Notes: a model not told the origin generated them from the sequence alone. Counted from the first letter of the stretch, positions 44,234-52,422 are shown. The stretch is 64,000 bases of DNA from Neorhizobium alkalisoli (GCF_002968635.1 NZ_PVBN01000008.1:124001-188000), one strand, 5' to 3'. Program-made: numbers and translations.

Positions 44234-45580
44234 ATGAAAAACAGACGCGCTTTTTTGAAGTTCGCCGGCGCGGGATTTCTGGCGATGAATGTCAAAGATT
44301 CTACGGCTGCGCCGACTGTTCGCGGAGCTGGGCTTAACCAGGGTTCTCGTCTTTGGCATGTGGATGCCTTCGGCGTCGGGAAAAGCCGCGTCGGGTCGGG
44401 AAGCGATGATACGGTCGCGCTTCAGTCGGCGATGAGCAGTGGTGAGATGATCGATGTTACTGGCGCACTTCTCCGTGTCAGTGATACCATCAATGTGGAT
44501 TATTCCGGCGCCAACATATCTTCGGTTATGGCTTCGCGCGTCGGTGACCGGGCAAGCAGCAAGATCACCGTGGTGGATGACGAAATGCCACTCCTGTTCA
44601 ATATCTGTGGCTCGAACTTCGAAGCCTCCGGCTTCTTCTGCGAATGCGGTGGCGGAAACAAAGCCACCACGCTTTTCCATTTTGAAAGACCGGCTGGATC
44701 CGCGGTCGACATCGATGCCGACCTGGAGGGCATCGGTCACGAAGGGGGCGCAAGGTTCTTCTACCACAGCGGCCGAGGCCTCAAGCTGCGCAACATCACA
44801 AGCGGTAACGTCAAAGTATCTTTCGGCGATCTGGATTTCCCGGTGTCTTGGGTTGAGAGCGGGCAATCCAATGATACTCCAGTTACCGCAATGAGGGCGT
44901 ACCAGTTCCACGAAATCCGAATGCACGGTGCGGCCGCGGGCATCCGGAATATTGGAGCAAACGCGCTGAACTGCGGGCCAATTCTTGCGAGCGATTGGCT
45001 TTCCGACATCGGAGGAGGTCCGTTGTTTATAGGTGTTTCGCCGGGCGGGTCGAAGTTCTCAAACCTGATCAGCAGCATCGGGGCGACACTTGCTGGCGGC
45101 CTTCTGGATCTTCATGCTGGATCGCGACAAACCACCTTCGCGAATATTTCTGCAGTCGGTATCAAGAAGGGGGCCGACCTCCGCCTGAACCGCAACGCGA
45201 TCATGATTCGGCCCACCGCGGCGAACCCAATCTATGATATCGTCTTCAACGGAGGCAGTATCGGCCCGTGTAATCGGAATGGCATCTACATCCTTGGTGA
45301 CGGCGCGTGCTACATTACCTGCGTTGGGGTAGGTTTCGATCGAACGAACATCGAAGGTGCCATCTACTCCCCGATTCGGGTTGAAGAAAGCGGTGGCACT
45401 TTATCCGACGTATGGGTCAAGTTTTCAGCGTGTAACTTCCGTTTCGGCGGCGAGACGGCTCCAGCCTACTTGGTCGGAGGGCTAGATTCCGCGAACGTTC
45501 ACATTCGCCGGGACTACACGACGACGAAGCCTTCGGTACTTCCGTGGGCACAGGCATCTGTGGACGATGACGGCCCTTAA
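44234..45580 (+). CDS. Tat-exported beta-helix-like (tail-spike/polysaccharide-lyase type) protein
   Basis: 448 residues. It begins MKNRRAFLKFAGAGFLAM, a textbook Tat signal, so it is exported folded. The body opens LWHVDAFGVGKSRVGSGSDDTVALQSAMSSG, the start pattern of phage tail spikes and pectate-lyase-like beta-helices (D-x-FGa-x-GdGttDDT-x-ALq). Rung-like repeats of short strands with N and G turns follow. Many cysteines are spread through it (NICGSNF, FFCECGGGN, GPCNRNG, CYITC, FSACNFRF). It may bind or cut a polysaccharide. No carbohydrate-active residues can be named. It is the only intact gene between the two 16-bp repeats, which suggests horizontal gain. Confidence 0.7.
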   Translation: MKNRRAFLKFAGAGFLAMNVKDSTAAPTVRGAGLNQGSRLWHVDAFGVGKSRVGSGSDDTVALQSAMSSGEMIDVTGALLRVSDTINVDYSGANISSVMASRVGDRASSKITVVDDEMPLLFNICGSNFEASGFFCECGGGNKATTLFHFERPAGSAVDIDADLEGIGHEGGARFFYHSGRGLKLRNITSGNVKVSFGDLDFPVSWVESGQSNDTPVTAMRAYQFHEIRMHGAAAGIRNIGANALNCGPILASDWLSDIGGGPLFIGVSPGGSKFSNLISSIGATLAGGLLDLHAGSRQTTFANISAVGIKKGADLRLNRNAIMIRPTAANPIYDIVFNGGSIGPCNRNGIYILGDGACYITCVGVGFDRTNIEGAIYSPIRVEESGGTLSDVWVKFSACNFRFGGETAPAYLVGGLDSANVHIRRDYTTTKPSVLPWAQASVDDDGP

Positions 45581-45693
45581 TGTTGGAGATGTGGCTCGCT
45601 GGGCCTAACCTACAAGCGACTAGCCCCGGCGCGCCGGCGGATAACACCGCCCAATTGAAATCAGATAGTCCATGGTTTCCTCAAAAAAGGTGA

Positions 45694-45760
45694 TCCCGCT
45701 CCCCGTAGCGCTCGCAGATCTTCTGCAGCGCCTGCTGGACCCGCGGTTCACTTCATTGAC
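45694..45760 (-). pseudogene. C-terminal coding remnant
   Basis: Read leftward, the frame gives EPRVQQALQKICERYGERDHLF and a stop, with helix-like, codon-typical sequence, but a stop lies just upstream in the same frame. The parent gene is not recognised. Confidence 0.35.
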
Positions 45761-45854
45761 GGCACGTCAGCATTGCCGATGACGTAGCCCATGTCGACGA
45801 GGGCGGTAGGCTGCATCCAAGATCGACGACATCTTGAATACCGAGAGAATAATC

Positions 45855-45992
45855 ATGAACATGCAGATTGATGCGCGGGGTGCCGCTGAACTGCCCTACA
45901 AGTTTGAACTTGAGAAATTCGTCGACCATATCGGCGGTGGCATCCAGGCCCCGAATGATATCTCGAAGCCGAACCGCCCCCGGGGAACGTAG
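45855..45992 (+). pseudogene. Short or truncated frame of unknown origin
   Basis: 45 codons, starting MNMQIDARGAAELPYKFEL and going on with EKFVDHIGGGIQAPNDISKPNRPRGT. The composition is protein-like. In another frame the DNA just after it continues with AEHIAEDDRPLCKPYLMAIE and a stop at about 46059, so this may be a frameshifted remnant of one longer gene. Confidence 0.4.
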
Positions 45993-46336
45993 TTACGCGG
46001 AGCACATCGCAGAGGACGACAGGCCTCTGTGCAAACCCTACCTAATGGCAATCGAGTGAACACTTGCGTGCGCTGAGATCGACGCGATTGCTGCCGAAGC
46101 CGGAACGGATGGCCGGGGAAGTTATCCGCGAAGGGAAACATTTGATTTCCGATTTCCGATTTGCCGATCGAACGATTCGCCAGGTTCTTGCCGCGACGCC
46201 GTCGAATCCATCGGCACCACGCAACGAGTCGACATGGTTGAAGCGACAGCTAAGGCGAGGGCATGTGAGAAAACGGGGGAGACTTGGGGGAAGTAAGTGC
46301 CCGCTATCGGGGAATACAGCGACAACAGGCACTTAT

Positions 46337-46352
46337 TTCAGAAACTGGCTCC
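46337..46352. repeat. Right 16-bp direct repeat at the tRNA-Asn 3' end
   Basis: TTCAGAAACTGGCTCC, the exact copy of 43899-43914. It overlaps the last 7 nt of the tRNA gene. Confidence 0.65.
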
Positions 46353-46420
46353 CCGGGCCGGATTCGAACCGGCGACCTGTCGATTAACAGTCGAATGCTC
46401 TACCGCTGAGCTACCAGGGA
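46346..46420 (-). tRNA. tRNA-Asn(GTT)
   Basis: 75 nt with encoded CCA. TCCCTGG pairs with CCGGGGA in the acceptor stem, the D arm is AGCTCAGCGGTAGAGC, the anticodon loop ACTGTTAAT carries GTT, and the T arm is CCGGTTCGAATCCGG. Confidence 0.97.
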
Positions 46421-46575
46421 TCAACCGCTCGGTGGCGGTGTGAGCGGGGTAATACAAATGCTTTGCCGTTTTGCCAAGCGCTTTTTGCAAAAAAATCGAA
46501 CTTGGTTGTTTTATCCCCGTTTAAGCCCCATCTGCTCGGAAACGCAGCCTTTGGAAATAAGGAGAATGAGCTCTG

Positions 46576-46860
46576 GTGACTGAGGAGCGGAAGTCGACGA
46601 GATTCGGAATGGACCCACAAAGCGGCAAACTGGCGCTGGGCGGCTGGCAGATTCCCATGCCTCGCTCTCGCATCGGCCGCGTCATTATCGGCCTGACGCT
46701 GATCGTGGGAGGTACGCTCGGCTTTTTGCCGATCCTCGGTTTCTGGATGCTGCCGCTCGGTTTTCTGGTTCTCTCGCACGACCTGCCGATTGTTCGGCGT
46801 CAACGCCGCCGCATCGCCGTCTGGTGGGCGAGGCGGCAGGCCCGCAAGGCCGACAGATGA
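46576..46860 (+). CDS. Small PGPGW-type membrane protein
   Basis: 94 residues from GTG 46576 (AAGGAG 12 bases upstream); ATG 46609 is an alternative. The core WQIPMPRSRIGRVIIGLTLIVGGTLGFLPILGFWMLPLGFLVLSHDLPIVRRQRRRIAVWWARRQ matches the PGPGW transmembrane family, with two hydrophobic segments and a basic tail. Function unknown. It is convergent with exoD, 22 bp apart. Confidence 0.82.
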   Translation: MTEERKSTRFGMDPQSGKLALGGWQIPMPRSRIGRVIIGLTLIVGGTLGFLPILGFWMLPLGFLVLSHDLPIVRRQRRRIAVWWARRQARKADR

Positions 46861-46882
46861 GGAGCGGGCGACCGCCTCAATT

Positions 46883-47602
46883 TCAGCTGAGCAGAGTCGC
46901 GAGCCCTTGGCCGGCGCTGAAAGCTGCATAGGCAAGCACGCCGAAATAGATCACGGTGATCACGTTGAAGAGGTAGCCGCCCAGCACGATCAGGCCGTCG
47001 CGCTGGATCATCCCGGTTGCCAGCAGGAGGATCGCGATCCCCGGCAGCGTGTTCGAGAACGGGATAAGGCCGAGCGGGAACATCAGCAATACGCCTGCCA
47101 GGGTGATCGCAAGCCCGTTCAGCCGGTTGACGAACTTGCCGGTCGTGAGCGCCGAAAGGCGAGGTTTCAGGAACCGGTCGAGCCGTGAAACGATATTGAC
47201 GCCCTTTTCCAGCGCAGGCACGAGCTTCTTGGTGTCGAGCTGGCGGTCGAGGATCTTCTTCGGCAGCCAGGGCAGGCGGTTTGCGGTAATCGCAAGGCTG
47301 ATGAGGATGATCGCCGCGCCGAAAACGGTGCTGACCCCTGGTATCGAAACAGGAATGAGGAAGGGCAGCGAGGCAACGGCACAGATGAGCAGCAGGCCCT
47401 GTTCACCGACGGCATCCATCAGTTCGCGCAGCGTCACCGACTGCCCTCTGATGCCGTTGATGAGCTGGCGCAAGGTGCCGCTCAAGGAGGTCGAGTTATC
47501 CTGGAATTCGATGCTTCCGTCCAAGCTGGTGCTCCGCGCAATCTCTACCGGGCCGGATGCATAGCAGCATTCGGTTTGCGAGCAAAGGCCGCTCACCCGC
47601 AT
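46883..47602 (-). CDS. exoD: Exopolysaccharide synthesis protein ExoD
   Basis: 239 residues if started at ATG 47602. The ExoD domain begins LSGTLRQLINGIRGQSVTLRELMDAVGEQGLLLICAVASLPFLIPVSIPGVSTVFG and has about four membrane helices, ending FNVITVIYFGVLAYAAFSAGQG. In Sinorhizobium, exoD mutants have altered exopolysaccharide and poor nodule invasion and are alkali-sensitive. No ribosome site precedes ATG 47602. A TTG at 47524 has GGAG nine bases upstream and would drop 26 atypical residues, so the true protein may be shorter. Confidence 0.88.
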   Translation of the reverse strand: MRVSGLCSQTECCYASGPVEIARSTSLDGSIEFQDNSTSLSGTLRQLINGIRGQSVTLRELMDAVGEQGLLLICAVASLPFLIPVSIPGVSTVFGAAIILISLAITANRLPWLPKKILDRQLDTKKLVPALEKGVNIVSRLDRFLKPRLSALTTGKFVNRLNGLAITLAGVLLMFPLGLIPFSNTLPGIAILLLATGMIQRDGLIVLGGYLFNVITVIYFGVLAYAAFSAGQGLATLLS

Positions 47603-47649
47603 CGGCGGTTATCGGGTAGCGAGAATCCTGGTTTCGGCGCGGCAGCCCT

Positions 47650-47754
47650 TTATTTCGGCGCCAGCCAATGGTCATAGGCGCCGCAGACCAGGACGATGGC
47701 GAGGATCGCCACCACCACGGGATTCAGCGATGTCATGAATTCCAGATATTGCAT
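47650..47754 (-). CDS. 34-residue single-helix membrane protein
   Basis: MQYLEFMTSLNPVVVAIL then AIVLVCGAYDHWLAPK. One hydrophobic helix (about residues 12-26) and a strong ribosome site, GAGGAG, seven bases before the ATG. It is too short for most gene finders. It sits upstream of exoD on the same strand with 47 bp between, so it may be co-transcribed. Function unknown. Confidence 0.68.
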   Translation of the reverse strand: MQYLEFMTSLNPVVVAILAIVLVCGAYDHWLAPK

Positions 47755-47907
47755 GTCGGTCTCCTCTACCGCATGTCCGCCCGACGTCTCCCAACGGGGC
47801 CATATGGGAATTCTAACACCCTTTTAGTCGTCTCGCTACTTTAGGGATCTCGCAAGGAAAGCGGCACATTCTCAGAGGAATCGCGGGATAGAAGACGTGG
47901 GGCGAAG

Positions 47908-48192
47908 ATGATGTTCAGAGTGATCGAGGGCGGGATGGGCGCCGGTCCGTCGCCGGCTGCCTATGCGGTCGAAGACGAGGCGCCGACGCGAGACGCTGTA
48001 TTGCGGGAAGCCGAGAGGCGACGCAAGGCAACGGGTTATGACAGGTGGCGCAACCGGGAGCAGCTCACGGGCATCCCGATCCCCCGCGAGATCAGGTATC
48101 TCGCGATGCAAATCGGTTACGCAGCGGACGCCATCGGCAGATTGGGCGAGATTCCCGCAGATTTCCGCGCGGATTTCTATTGGCCGGCGTAG
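47908..48192 (+). CDS. Conserved-looking hypothetical protein
   Basis: 94 residues, soluble. It has an Arg/Glu-rich middle (TRDAVLREAERRRKATGYDRWRNREQLTGIPIPREIRYLAMQIGYAADAIGRLGEIPADFRADFYWPA) that looks helical and folded at the C-terminus. GGGGCGAAG precedes the ATG. I do not recognise a family. It stands alone between the two small membrane-protein frames. Confidence 0.65.
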   Translation: MMFRVIEGGMGAGPSPAAYAVEDEAPTRDAVLREAERRRKATGYDRWRNREQLTGIPIPREIRYLAMQIGYAADAIGRLGEIPADFRADFYWPA

Positions 48193-48207
48193 TCGTCGCC
48201 GCGGGTA

Positions 48208-48324
48208 TCAGAACAACGTCATGAAGAGATGAACGACATACAGGATGCCGACAAGCGACGCTATGGTCGCGCACGCCGCCAAGGCGTCGGAGACAGTGAG
48301 CTTCATACTGATCATCGCCGTCAT
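48208..48324 (-). CDS. 38-residue single-helix membrane protein
   Basis: MTAMISMKLTVSDALAACA then TIASLVGILYVVHLFMTLF. Helix about residues 15-36. AAGGG lies six bases before the ATG. Convergent with the gene ending at 48192. Small membrane proteins of this kind often tune larger ones. Here no partner is evident. Confidence 0.6.
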   Translation of the reverse strand: MTAMISMKLTVSDALAACATIASLVGILYVVHLFMTLF

Positions 48325-48508
48325 GGCGACCCTTCTCATAAGGATATTGATGGCAACATCGCCATCGCTCACCGAATTTAAGGAAAACCTTTAAAGAAGC
48401 CCTTGATGACCATGGTTAACGACCGCTTCGGCGCAAGACATCCGTAACCTTTGGCTGGTGCCTTCGTCGGTTTTGCCGAAGCGGATCGTTTTTGCAGGCC
48501 TTTGCCGA

Positions 48509-48769
48509 TCAGCTCAGCATCTTGGCCTCGATGCTCGCAAGGACGAAGGTTTCCCGAACTCTTTCAAGCGGGATCTTTCGCTGCAGCGCGGCTGCACATT
48601 CCTTGAGAGCCTTGAGATAATAAGTGCCTTCCCGGATGGGCCAGCGCCAGTTGAGATAATCAAGCGCTTCCCTGGGGCCTCGGATCATTTCGGGAAATCC
48701 GTATCCGACACGCACTCTGACGGGAGCACTCCACAGAACTTCGTCGACTTCTGTTGCCTTACTCATCAT
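48509..48769 (-). CDS. DUF982-domain protein
   Basis: 86 residues from ATG 48769 (AAGGTG upstream). WSAPVRVRVGYGFPEMIRGPREALDYLNWRWPIREGTYYLKALKECAAALQRKIPLERVRETFVLASIEAKML fits DUF982. It differs from the copy at 40587-40829 in most positions beyond the signature, so this is an old paralogue and not a recent duplication. Function unknown. Confidence 0.85.
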   Translation of the reverse strand: MMSKATEVDEVLWSAPVRVRVGYGFPEMIRGPREALDYLNWRWPIREGTYYLKALKECAAALQRKIPLERVRETFVLASIEAKMLS

Positions 48770-48866
48770 TCCACACCTTGCATTGCGGCGCGGAAACTCC
48801 TTGGGTGAGGATTGGTTCCCCTGCTGCGACAAATTTCAACGGTCTCTGGCAAACTGTCCGAAACCG

Positions 48867-49790
48867 TCAATTTTTGAAGACAGTGCAGGGGACACCGGCC
48901 GATCTGACGCGCATGCAGAGATCGGTGGCCTCCGCTCTGGTCGTTTTCCCGATCCTGGCGGCATATCGAGGGCGGTAGCCGAAATTTCCGCCTTTTTGCC
49001 GAACGATGAGAGGGCGTTCGTCGCTGAGGGAGGGCGGGAGTTTCGCCATCGCATTGACGAAGAGCCGGTTGGCGACGTGCGGATTATAGTGCGCGGACAG
49101 TTGCACTCCCCACGGTGCCCAGTCGGCGCCGCTCAGCAGAACGGGCTCATTGAGGTTTCTCGTCTCGGCGAGAGTGACGCAGCCGTCCATGAAGGATTTT
49201 TCCGCTGCAAGGGGAGGGGCCGGCTTATCGGGAGGAGAATCTCTCCAGGTCTCGGCGGTATGTCCCGTTATCGCAAACACGTAGTCGCGCGTTTCGATCG
49301 GCAGACGATCACGCTTCAGGAATGTCTCCAATCCGGTCTCGCCTGCGTTGTAGGCCGCTGCCGCCAGGCCGAGGTTTCCGAACCGGTGCCGCAGGTCGTC
49401 GAGATAGCGGGAGGATGCCGTCAGCGCCTCGATCACGTCGAAGCTGTTTTGCAGTCCTCGCAACCTGGCGGCTCCCGGCATGAACTGGGCAATGCCCTCG
49501 GCGCCCTTGTGGCTGACGGCGCCGGGCCTGAACAGGCTTTCGCGCCAGATCAGCCGCGCGAAGAACTCGGGAGGTATATTGCTGGCTGCCGCCGTATGCT
49601 CCAGGACCCTGCAAAGGTCACGATTGAAGCTTTTGGCACGGATGCATAGCGCGAGCCCTCCGTCTTCCGCGCCTCGTTCGTAAAGGCAACGGTCCTCCGC
49701 TGCTTCCTCGGCCGCAGCATCGCCATAGCCCGGAAGCGGCACTACGCTCAGCGCCAACGCGCAGATGCTCCACAGAACACGAGAGCTCAT
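48867..49790 (-). CDS. Lytic transglycosylase, periplasmic
   Basis: 307 residues from ATG 49790 (GAGGTTGG upstream). A signal peptide ends near GYGDAAA. The SLT-type domain shows NIPPEFFARLIWRESLFRPGAVSHKGAEGIAQFMPGAARLRG (about 75-115) with the catalytic glutamate in WRES and the GxxGIxQFMP block, then AAAYNAGETGLETFL. It cuts peptidoglycan glycan strands to 1,6-anhydro products. The C-terminal 100 residues (GWAPWGVQLSAHYNPHVANRLFVNAM-like region) are SPOR-like in position but not clearly that fold. Paired cysteines near both ends may form disulfides. Confidence 0.9.
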   Translation of the reverse strand: MSSRVLWSICALALSVVPLPGYGDAAAEEAAEDRCLYERGAEDGGLALCIRAKSFNRDLCRVLEHTAAASNIPPEFFARLIWRESLFRPGAVSHKGAEGIAQFMPGAARLRGLQNSFDVIEALTASSRYLDDLRHRFGNLGLAAAAYNAGETGLETFLKRDRLPIETRDYVFAITGHTAETWRDSPPDKPAPPLAAEKSFMDGCVTLAETRNLNEPVLLSGADWAPWGVQLSAHYNPHVANRLFVNAMAKLPPSLSDERPLIVRQKGGNFGYRPRYAARIGKTTRAEATDLCMRVRSAGVPCTVFKN

Positions 49791-50030
49791 AACCAACCTC
49801 AGTGGACCGCCGTCCGACGTGACTGCGTGGCGATAATGCCAAAAGGGCGAATGAAGAGAAACACCTTATCCGCGGGGCTGCTTTCGCTTGATCTGGAGGG
49901 TGCTACGGGAAACAGAAAGCGAACCGCGATCCGGAATGGAAAAAACGGCGATATTCGGAATGAACCCGCTTGCGCCATCATTCGATTCGTTCTAAACGCC
50001 CGACACCACTCGCTCTTTATGCGTACGGAC

Positions 50031-50104
50031 GGCCTCGTGGCGGAGTGGTGACGCAGAGGACTGCAAATCCTTGCACCCGAGTTCGATTCTCGGCGAGGCC
50101 TCCA
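50031..50104 (+). tRNA. tRNA-Cys(GCA)
   Basis: 74 nt with encoded CCA. GGCCTCG pairs with CGAGGCC, the discriminator is T as usual for tRNA-Cys, the anticodon loop ACTGCAAAT carries GCA, and the T arm is CGAGTTCGATTCTCG. Confidence 0.97.
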
Positions 50105-50266
50105 TTCTCCCCCCAATGGCAACAATCCGATCTTTCTTTTCGATCAAGCATTTACCATGCCGTTTTGTGTGCGCTGCAATATGGTTAATTTTTTAACTTT
50201 CTCCTCCTAGTCTCGGAACAGAACGGCCTGTTCATTGCTTTATGCGCCGAACGGAGGGAAAGCGAC

Positions 50267-50464
50267 ATGATCACCAGAATTATCACCGTCCATCGTCAGC
50301 CGGCCAACGAGGCCGAAGGCACGGGTACCTTCGCCGACGGTATCTTTCCGCTGACCTCGGCCGAACAGTCGGCCTTCGACAAGGATCACGGTCTGCGCAC
50401 GTCCTACACCCGGGATTACGTCGTCGTTCGTCGTCTGGATGAGGCGCCGCGCGCCTACGCGTGA
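50267..50464 (+). CDS. Small rhizobial hypothetical protein
   Basis: 65 residues: MITRIITVHRQPANEAEGTG, then a short compact body ending RDYVVVRRLDEAPRAYA. A strong ribosome site, GGAGGGAAAG, precedes the ATG, and a terminator follows. No membrane segment. I cannot name the family. Confidence 0.72.
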   Translation: MITRIITVHRQPANEAEGTGTFADGIFPLTSAEQSAFDKDHGLRTSYTRDYVVVRRLDEAPRAYA

Positions 50465-50476
50465 TCAGTCGGCCTT

Positions 50477-50515
50477 AGTCGATGCCCCGCGCTCCGCGGT
50501 CGACTGCGCTTTTTT
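50477..50515 (+). terminator. Terminator of the 65-residue gene
   Basis: AGTCGA and CCGCG pair with CGCGG and TCGACT across a 29-nt hairpin, then GCGC and a run of six T. Confidence 0.75.
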
Positions 50516-50610
50516 GCCTCGAAGACCCGCAATGTCTTGAAAGCGGACCGCGCCGTCAGTAAGACGGGACATGAACCGGCCCTCATGCCGGATGTTTTGG
50601 GACGACTGAG

Positions 50611-51264
50611 ATGATGGATTTCGAAGCAGCACGTACGAAGATGGTCGAGAACCAGATCCGCACCACCGATGTTACGTCGCATTCGGTTCTGCGGGCGTTT
50701 TACAGCGTTCCCCGCGAGGCATTCGTGCCCGCCAAGGCCAAGTCGCTCGCCTATATCGATACCGACATCGAAGTGGCTCCCGGACGCTATCTGATGGAGG
50801 CTTCGCCGCTTGCCAAGCTGCTGCAGCTTGCCGCGATCACCAAAAGCGATGTCGTGCTGGAAGTGGGAACGGGTAGCGGATACGCCGCCGCGATCCTGTC
50901 GCAACTGGCGGGGTCGGTGATTTCGGTCGAGGTTGACGGGGCGCTGGCGGAGCAGGCGACCGAGAGCCTGTCGTCGCTCGGCCACGACAACGTCGCTGTG
51001 GTGACGGGCGAATTGCAGAATGGTTATGCGAGTGAAGCGCCCTACGATTTGGTCTTTGTCAACGGCGCCGTCGAGGAGGTGCCGGCCGCACTTCTCGAGC
51101 AGCTTCGTGACGGGGGGCGTCTGGTGGCCGTCGTCGGTTATGGTAATGCAGCCCAGGCGAAGGTTCTCGTGAAGGAGCAGGGTGCGATCTCCGAAAGCAC
51201 CTATTTCAACGCCTCCGTGAAACCGCTGCCGGGCTTTGGCAAGATCAAGGAATTCGTTTTCTGA
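50611..51264 (+). CDS. pcm: Protein-L-isoaspartate O-methyltransferase
   Basis: 217 residues. It methylates damaged (isoaspartyl) residues so they can be repaired. The SAM motif I is VVLEVGTGSGYAAAILSQLAG (about 81-101), with VISVEVDGALAEQA and YDLVFVNGAVEEVPAALLEQLRDGGRLVAVVG. It starts MMDFEAARTKMVENQIRTTDVT, as in the rhizobial gene that usually stands next to tolC and popZ. Here a strong terminator follows and tolC is absent before popZ. Confidence 0.92.
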   Translation: MMDFEAARTKMVENQIRTTDVTSHSVLRAFYSVPREAFVPAKAKSLAYIDTDIEVAPGRYLMEASPLAKLLQLAAITKSDVVLEVGTGSGYAAAILSQLAGSVISVEVDGALAEQATESLSSLGHDNVAVVTGELQNGYASEAPYDLVFVNGAVEEVPAALLEQLRDGGRLVAVVGYGNAAQAKVLVKEQGAISESTYFNASVKPLPGFGKIKEFVF

Positions 51265-51285
51265 TCGACGTGATGATCCTGTCGT

Positions 51286-51316
51286 GAAAAGCAGAGCCGC
51301 GGAAGCGGCTCTTTTG
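51286..51316 (+). terminator. Terminator of pcm
   Basis: AGAGCCGC / GCGGCTCT arms with a GGAA loop, flanked by AAAAGC and TTTTGC. Confidence 0.85.
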
Positions 51317-51514
51317 CTGTTTGAGGCATGGTTCCTTGGGCTTGCTTTAGAAGAGTGTGACATACGGGATTCACATCCCCAACAAAACTGTGTATCGGTA
51401 GAGCGCCTGGGGCACTTGTCATTGTTTCCAGCCCCCCCAACACCTTAAGCTGACTGCGATTCGATCCCTTTTGTCCGGGGAGCGAATCGGTTGCCGGTAA
51501 CAGCGGGGATGAAA

Positions 51515-52369
51515 ATGGCTCAGCCAAATGTAGCGCGTGAACCCTCCATGGAAGAAATCTTGGCGTCGATCCGTCGGATCATTGAAAGCAATGAACCGAC
51601 AGCCGAGAATGCGCTCTCCCGTTCGCTTCCTCCGACCTATGGCGACGACGAACTGGAAGGTTCCGAAGACGAGGGTTTTGCTCCGGATATCGCCGCGAAC
51701 GATCGCGGCATGCCGTCCCGCGGCGGGTCGCCGATTGAGGCGTCCGCCTCGTCGAGTCAGCCGGAGCGCACCCTGTCGCTGGCAGACGTCGCTGCACGGG
51801 TTCGCGCCGCCTCCTCGCGCCAGCCGGAGCCGGCCCCCGCGCGGGTTGCTCCGACACCACAGGCGGGCGGAGCGCCCGCTCAGTCAGCTCGCCAGGATGA
51901 GCCGTCTTCGCTTCGTCCCCTGACGCCGCGTATGCCCGAATTCCGCGAACCGCGTCCCGAGCCCGCACCTGCCGCACAAGCCGCTCCGACACCGATGCAG
52001 CCCGCGCCCGCACCGGCGCAGCCCGAGCCGGTTCAGCGTGTGATGCCGGTTTTCGATCCGCCTCAGCCGGCCCCGATGCGGCTCGATGTGGCTGAGCCGC
52101 AGGTGCCGAAGCCGGCGCCACAGAGCCTGCCGGCCAAGATCGAGGAAACCGCCAATCTCCTCTCCATCGAGGCCGGCGCCCAGGTTGCCAAGTCCTTCGG
52201 CGAACTCGCGGCCGTCTTCAACGGCATCGAGCGGCGCTCGCTGGAAGACATGGCCGGCGACATGCTGCGGCCGATGCTGCAGGAATGGCTGGACGACAAC
52301 CTGCCGACATTGGTCGAACGCCTCGTGCGCGAGGAGATCGAACGCGTGGCGCGCGGCCCACGCCGCTGA
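51515..52369 (+). CDS. popZ: Pole-organising protein PopZ (DUF2497)
   Basis: 284 residues from ATG 51515 (GGGG six bases upstream; ATG 51509 is also in frame). The three-part build of PopZ is plain: an N-terminal helix REPSMEEILASIRRIIESN for client binding, a long Pro/Ala/Glu-rich disordered middle (about 40-210), and a C-terminal self-assembly region LEDMAGDMLRPMLQEWLDDNLPTLVERLVREEIERVA. PopZ makes polar hubs that hold the chromosome origin and signalling proteins; in Agrobacterium it marks the growth pole. It lies directly upstream of valS. Confidence 0.93.
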   Translation: MAQPNVAREPSMEEILASIRRIIESNEPTAENALSRSLPPTYGDDELEGSEDEGFAPDIAANDRGMPSRGGSPIEASASSSQPERTLSLADVAARVRAASSRQPEPAPARVAPTPQAGGAPAQSARQDEPSSLRPLTPRMPEFREPRPEPAPAAQAAPTPMQPAPAPAQPEPVQRVMPVFDPPQPAPMRLDVAEPQVPKPAPQSLPAKIEETANLLSIEAGAQVAKSFGELAAVFNGIERRSLEDMAGDMLRPMLQEWLDDNLPTLVERLVREEIERVARGPRR

Positions 52370-52392
52370 TCCGTAACCGAGACCGATGATGC

Positions 52393-52422
52393 GGCCGCTC
52401 CGGTGACGGGGCGGCTTTTTTA
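52393..52422 (+). terminator. Terminator of popZ
   Basis: GGCCGCTCC / GGGGCGGC arms (one G-T pair) with a run of T, 24 bp after the stop and before the valS start. Confidence 0.7.

Larger units (their letters stand above)
45581..46345. other. Decayed region right of the beta-helix gene
   Basis: About 765 bp with no intact gene longer than 45 codons that I trust. Remnants of coding sequence appear on both strands (45694-45760 minus, 45855-45992 plus, and a frame-shifted stretch to 46060). An open frame at 46064-46387 runs into the antisense of tRNA-Asn and is not a gene. Confidence 0.55.

Noticed and set aside
46064-46387. 107-codon frame ending in LPGPDSNRRPVD
   Set aside because: Its end is the antisense reading of tRNA-Asn, a common false gene in rhizobial annotations.
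48423-48484. Inverted repeat CCGCTTCGGC / GCCGAAGCGG followed by a short T run, possible small RNA
   Set aside because: The 42-nt loop and competing short stems make the structure unconvincing, and no promoter was seen; kept only as a note.
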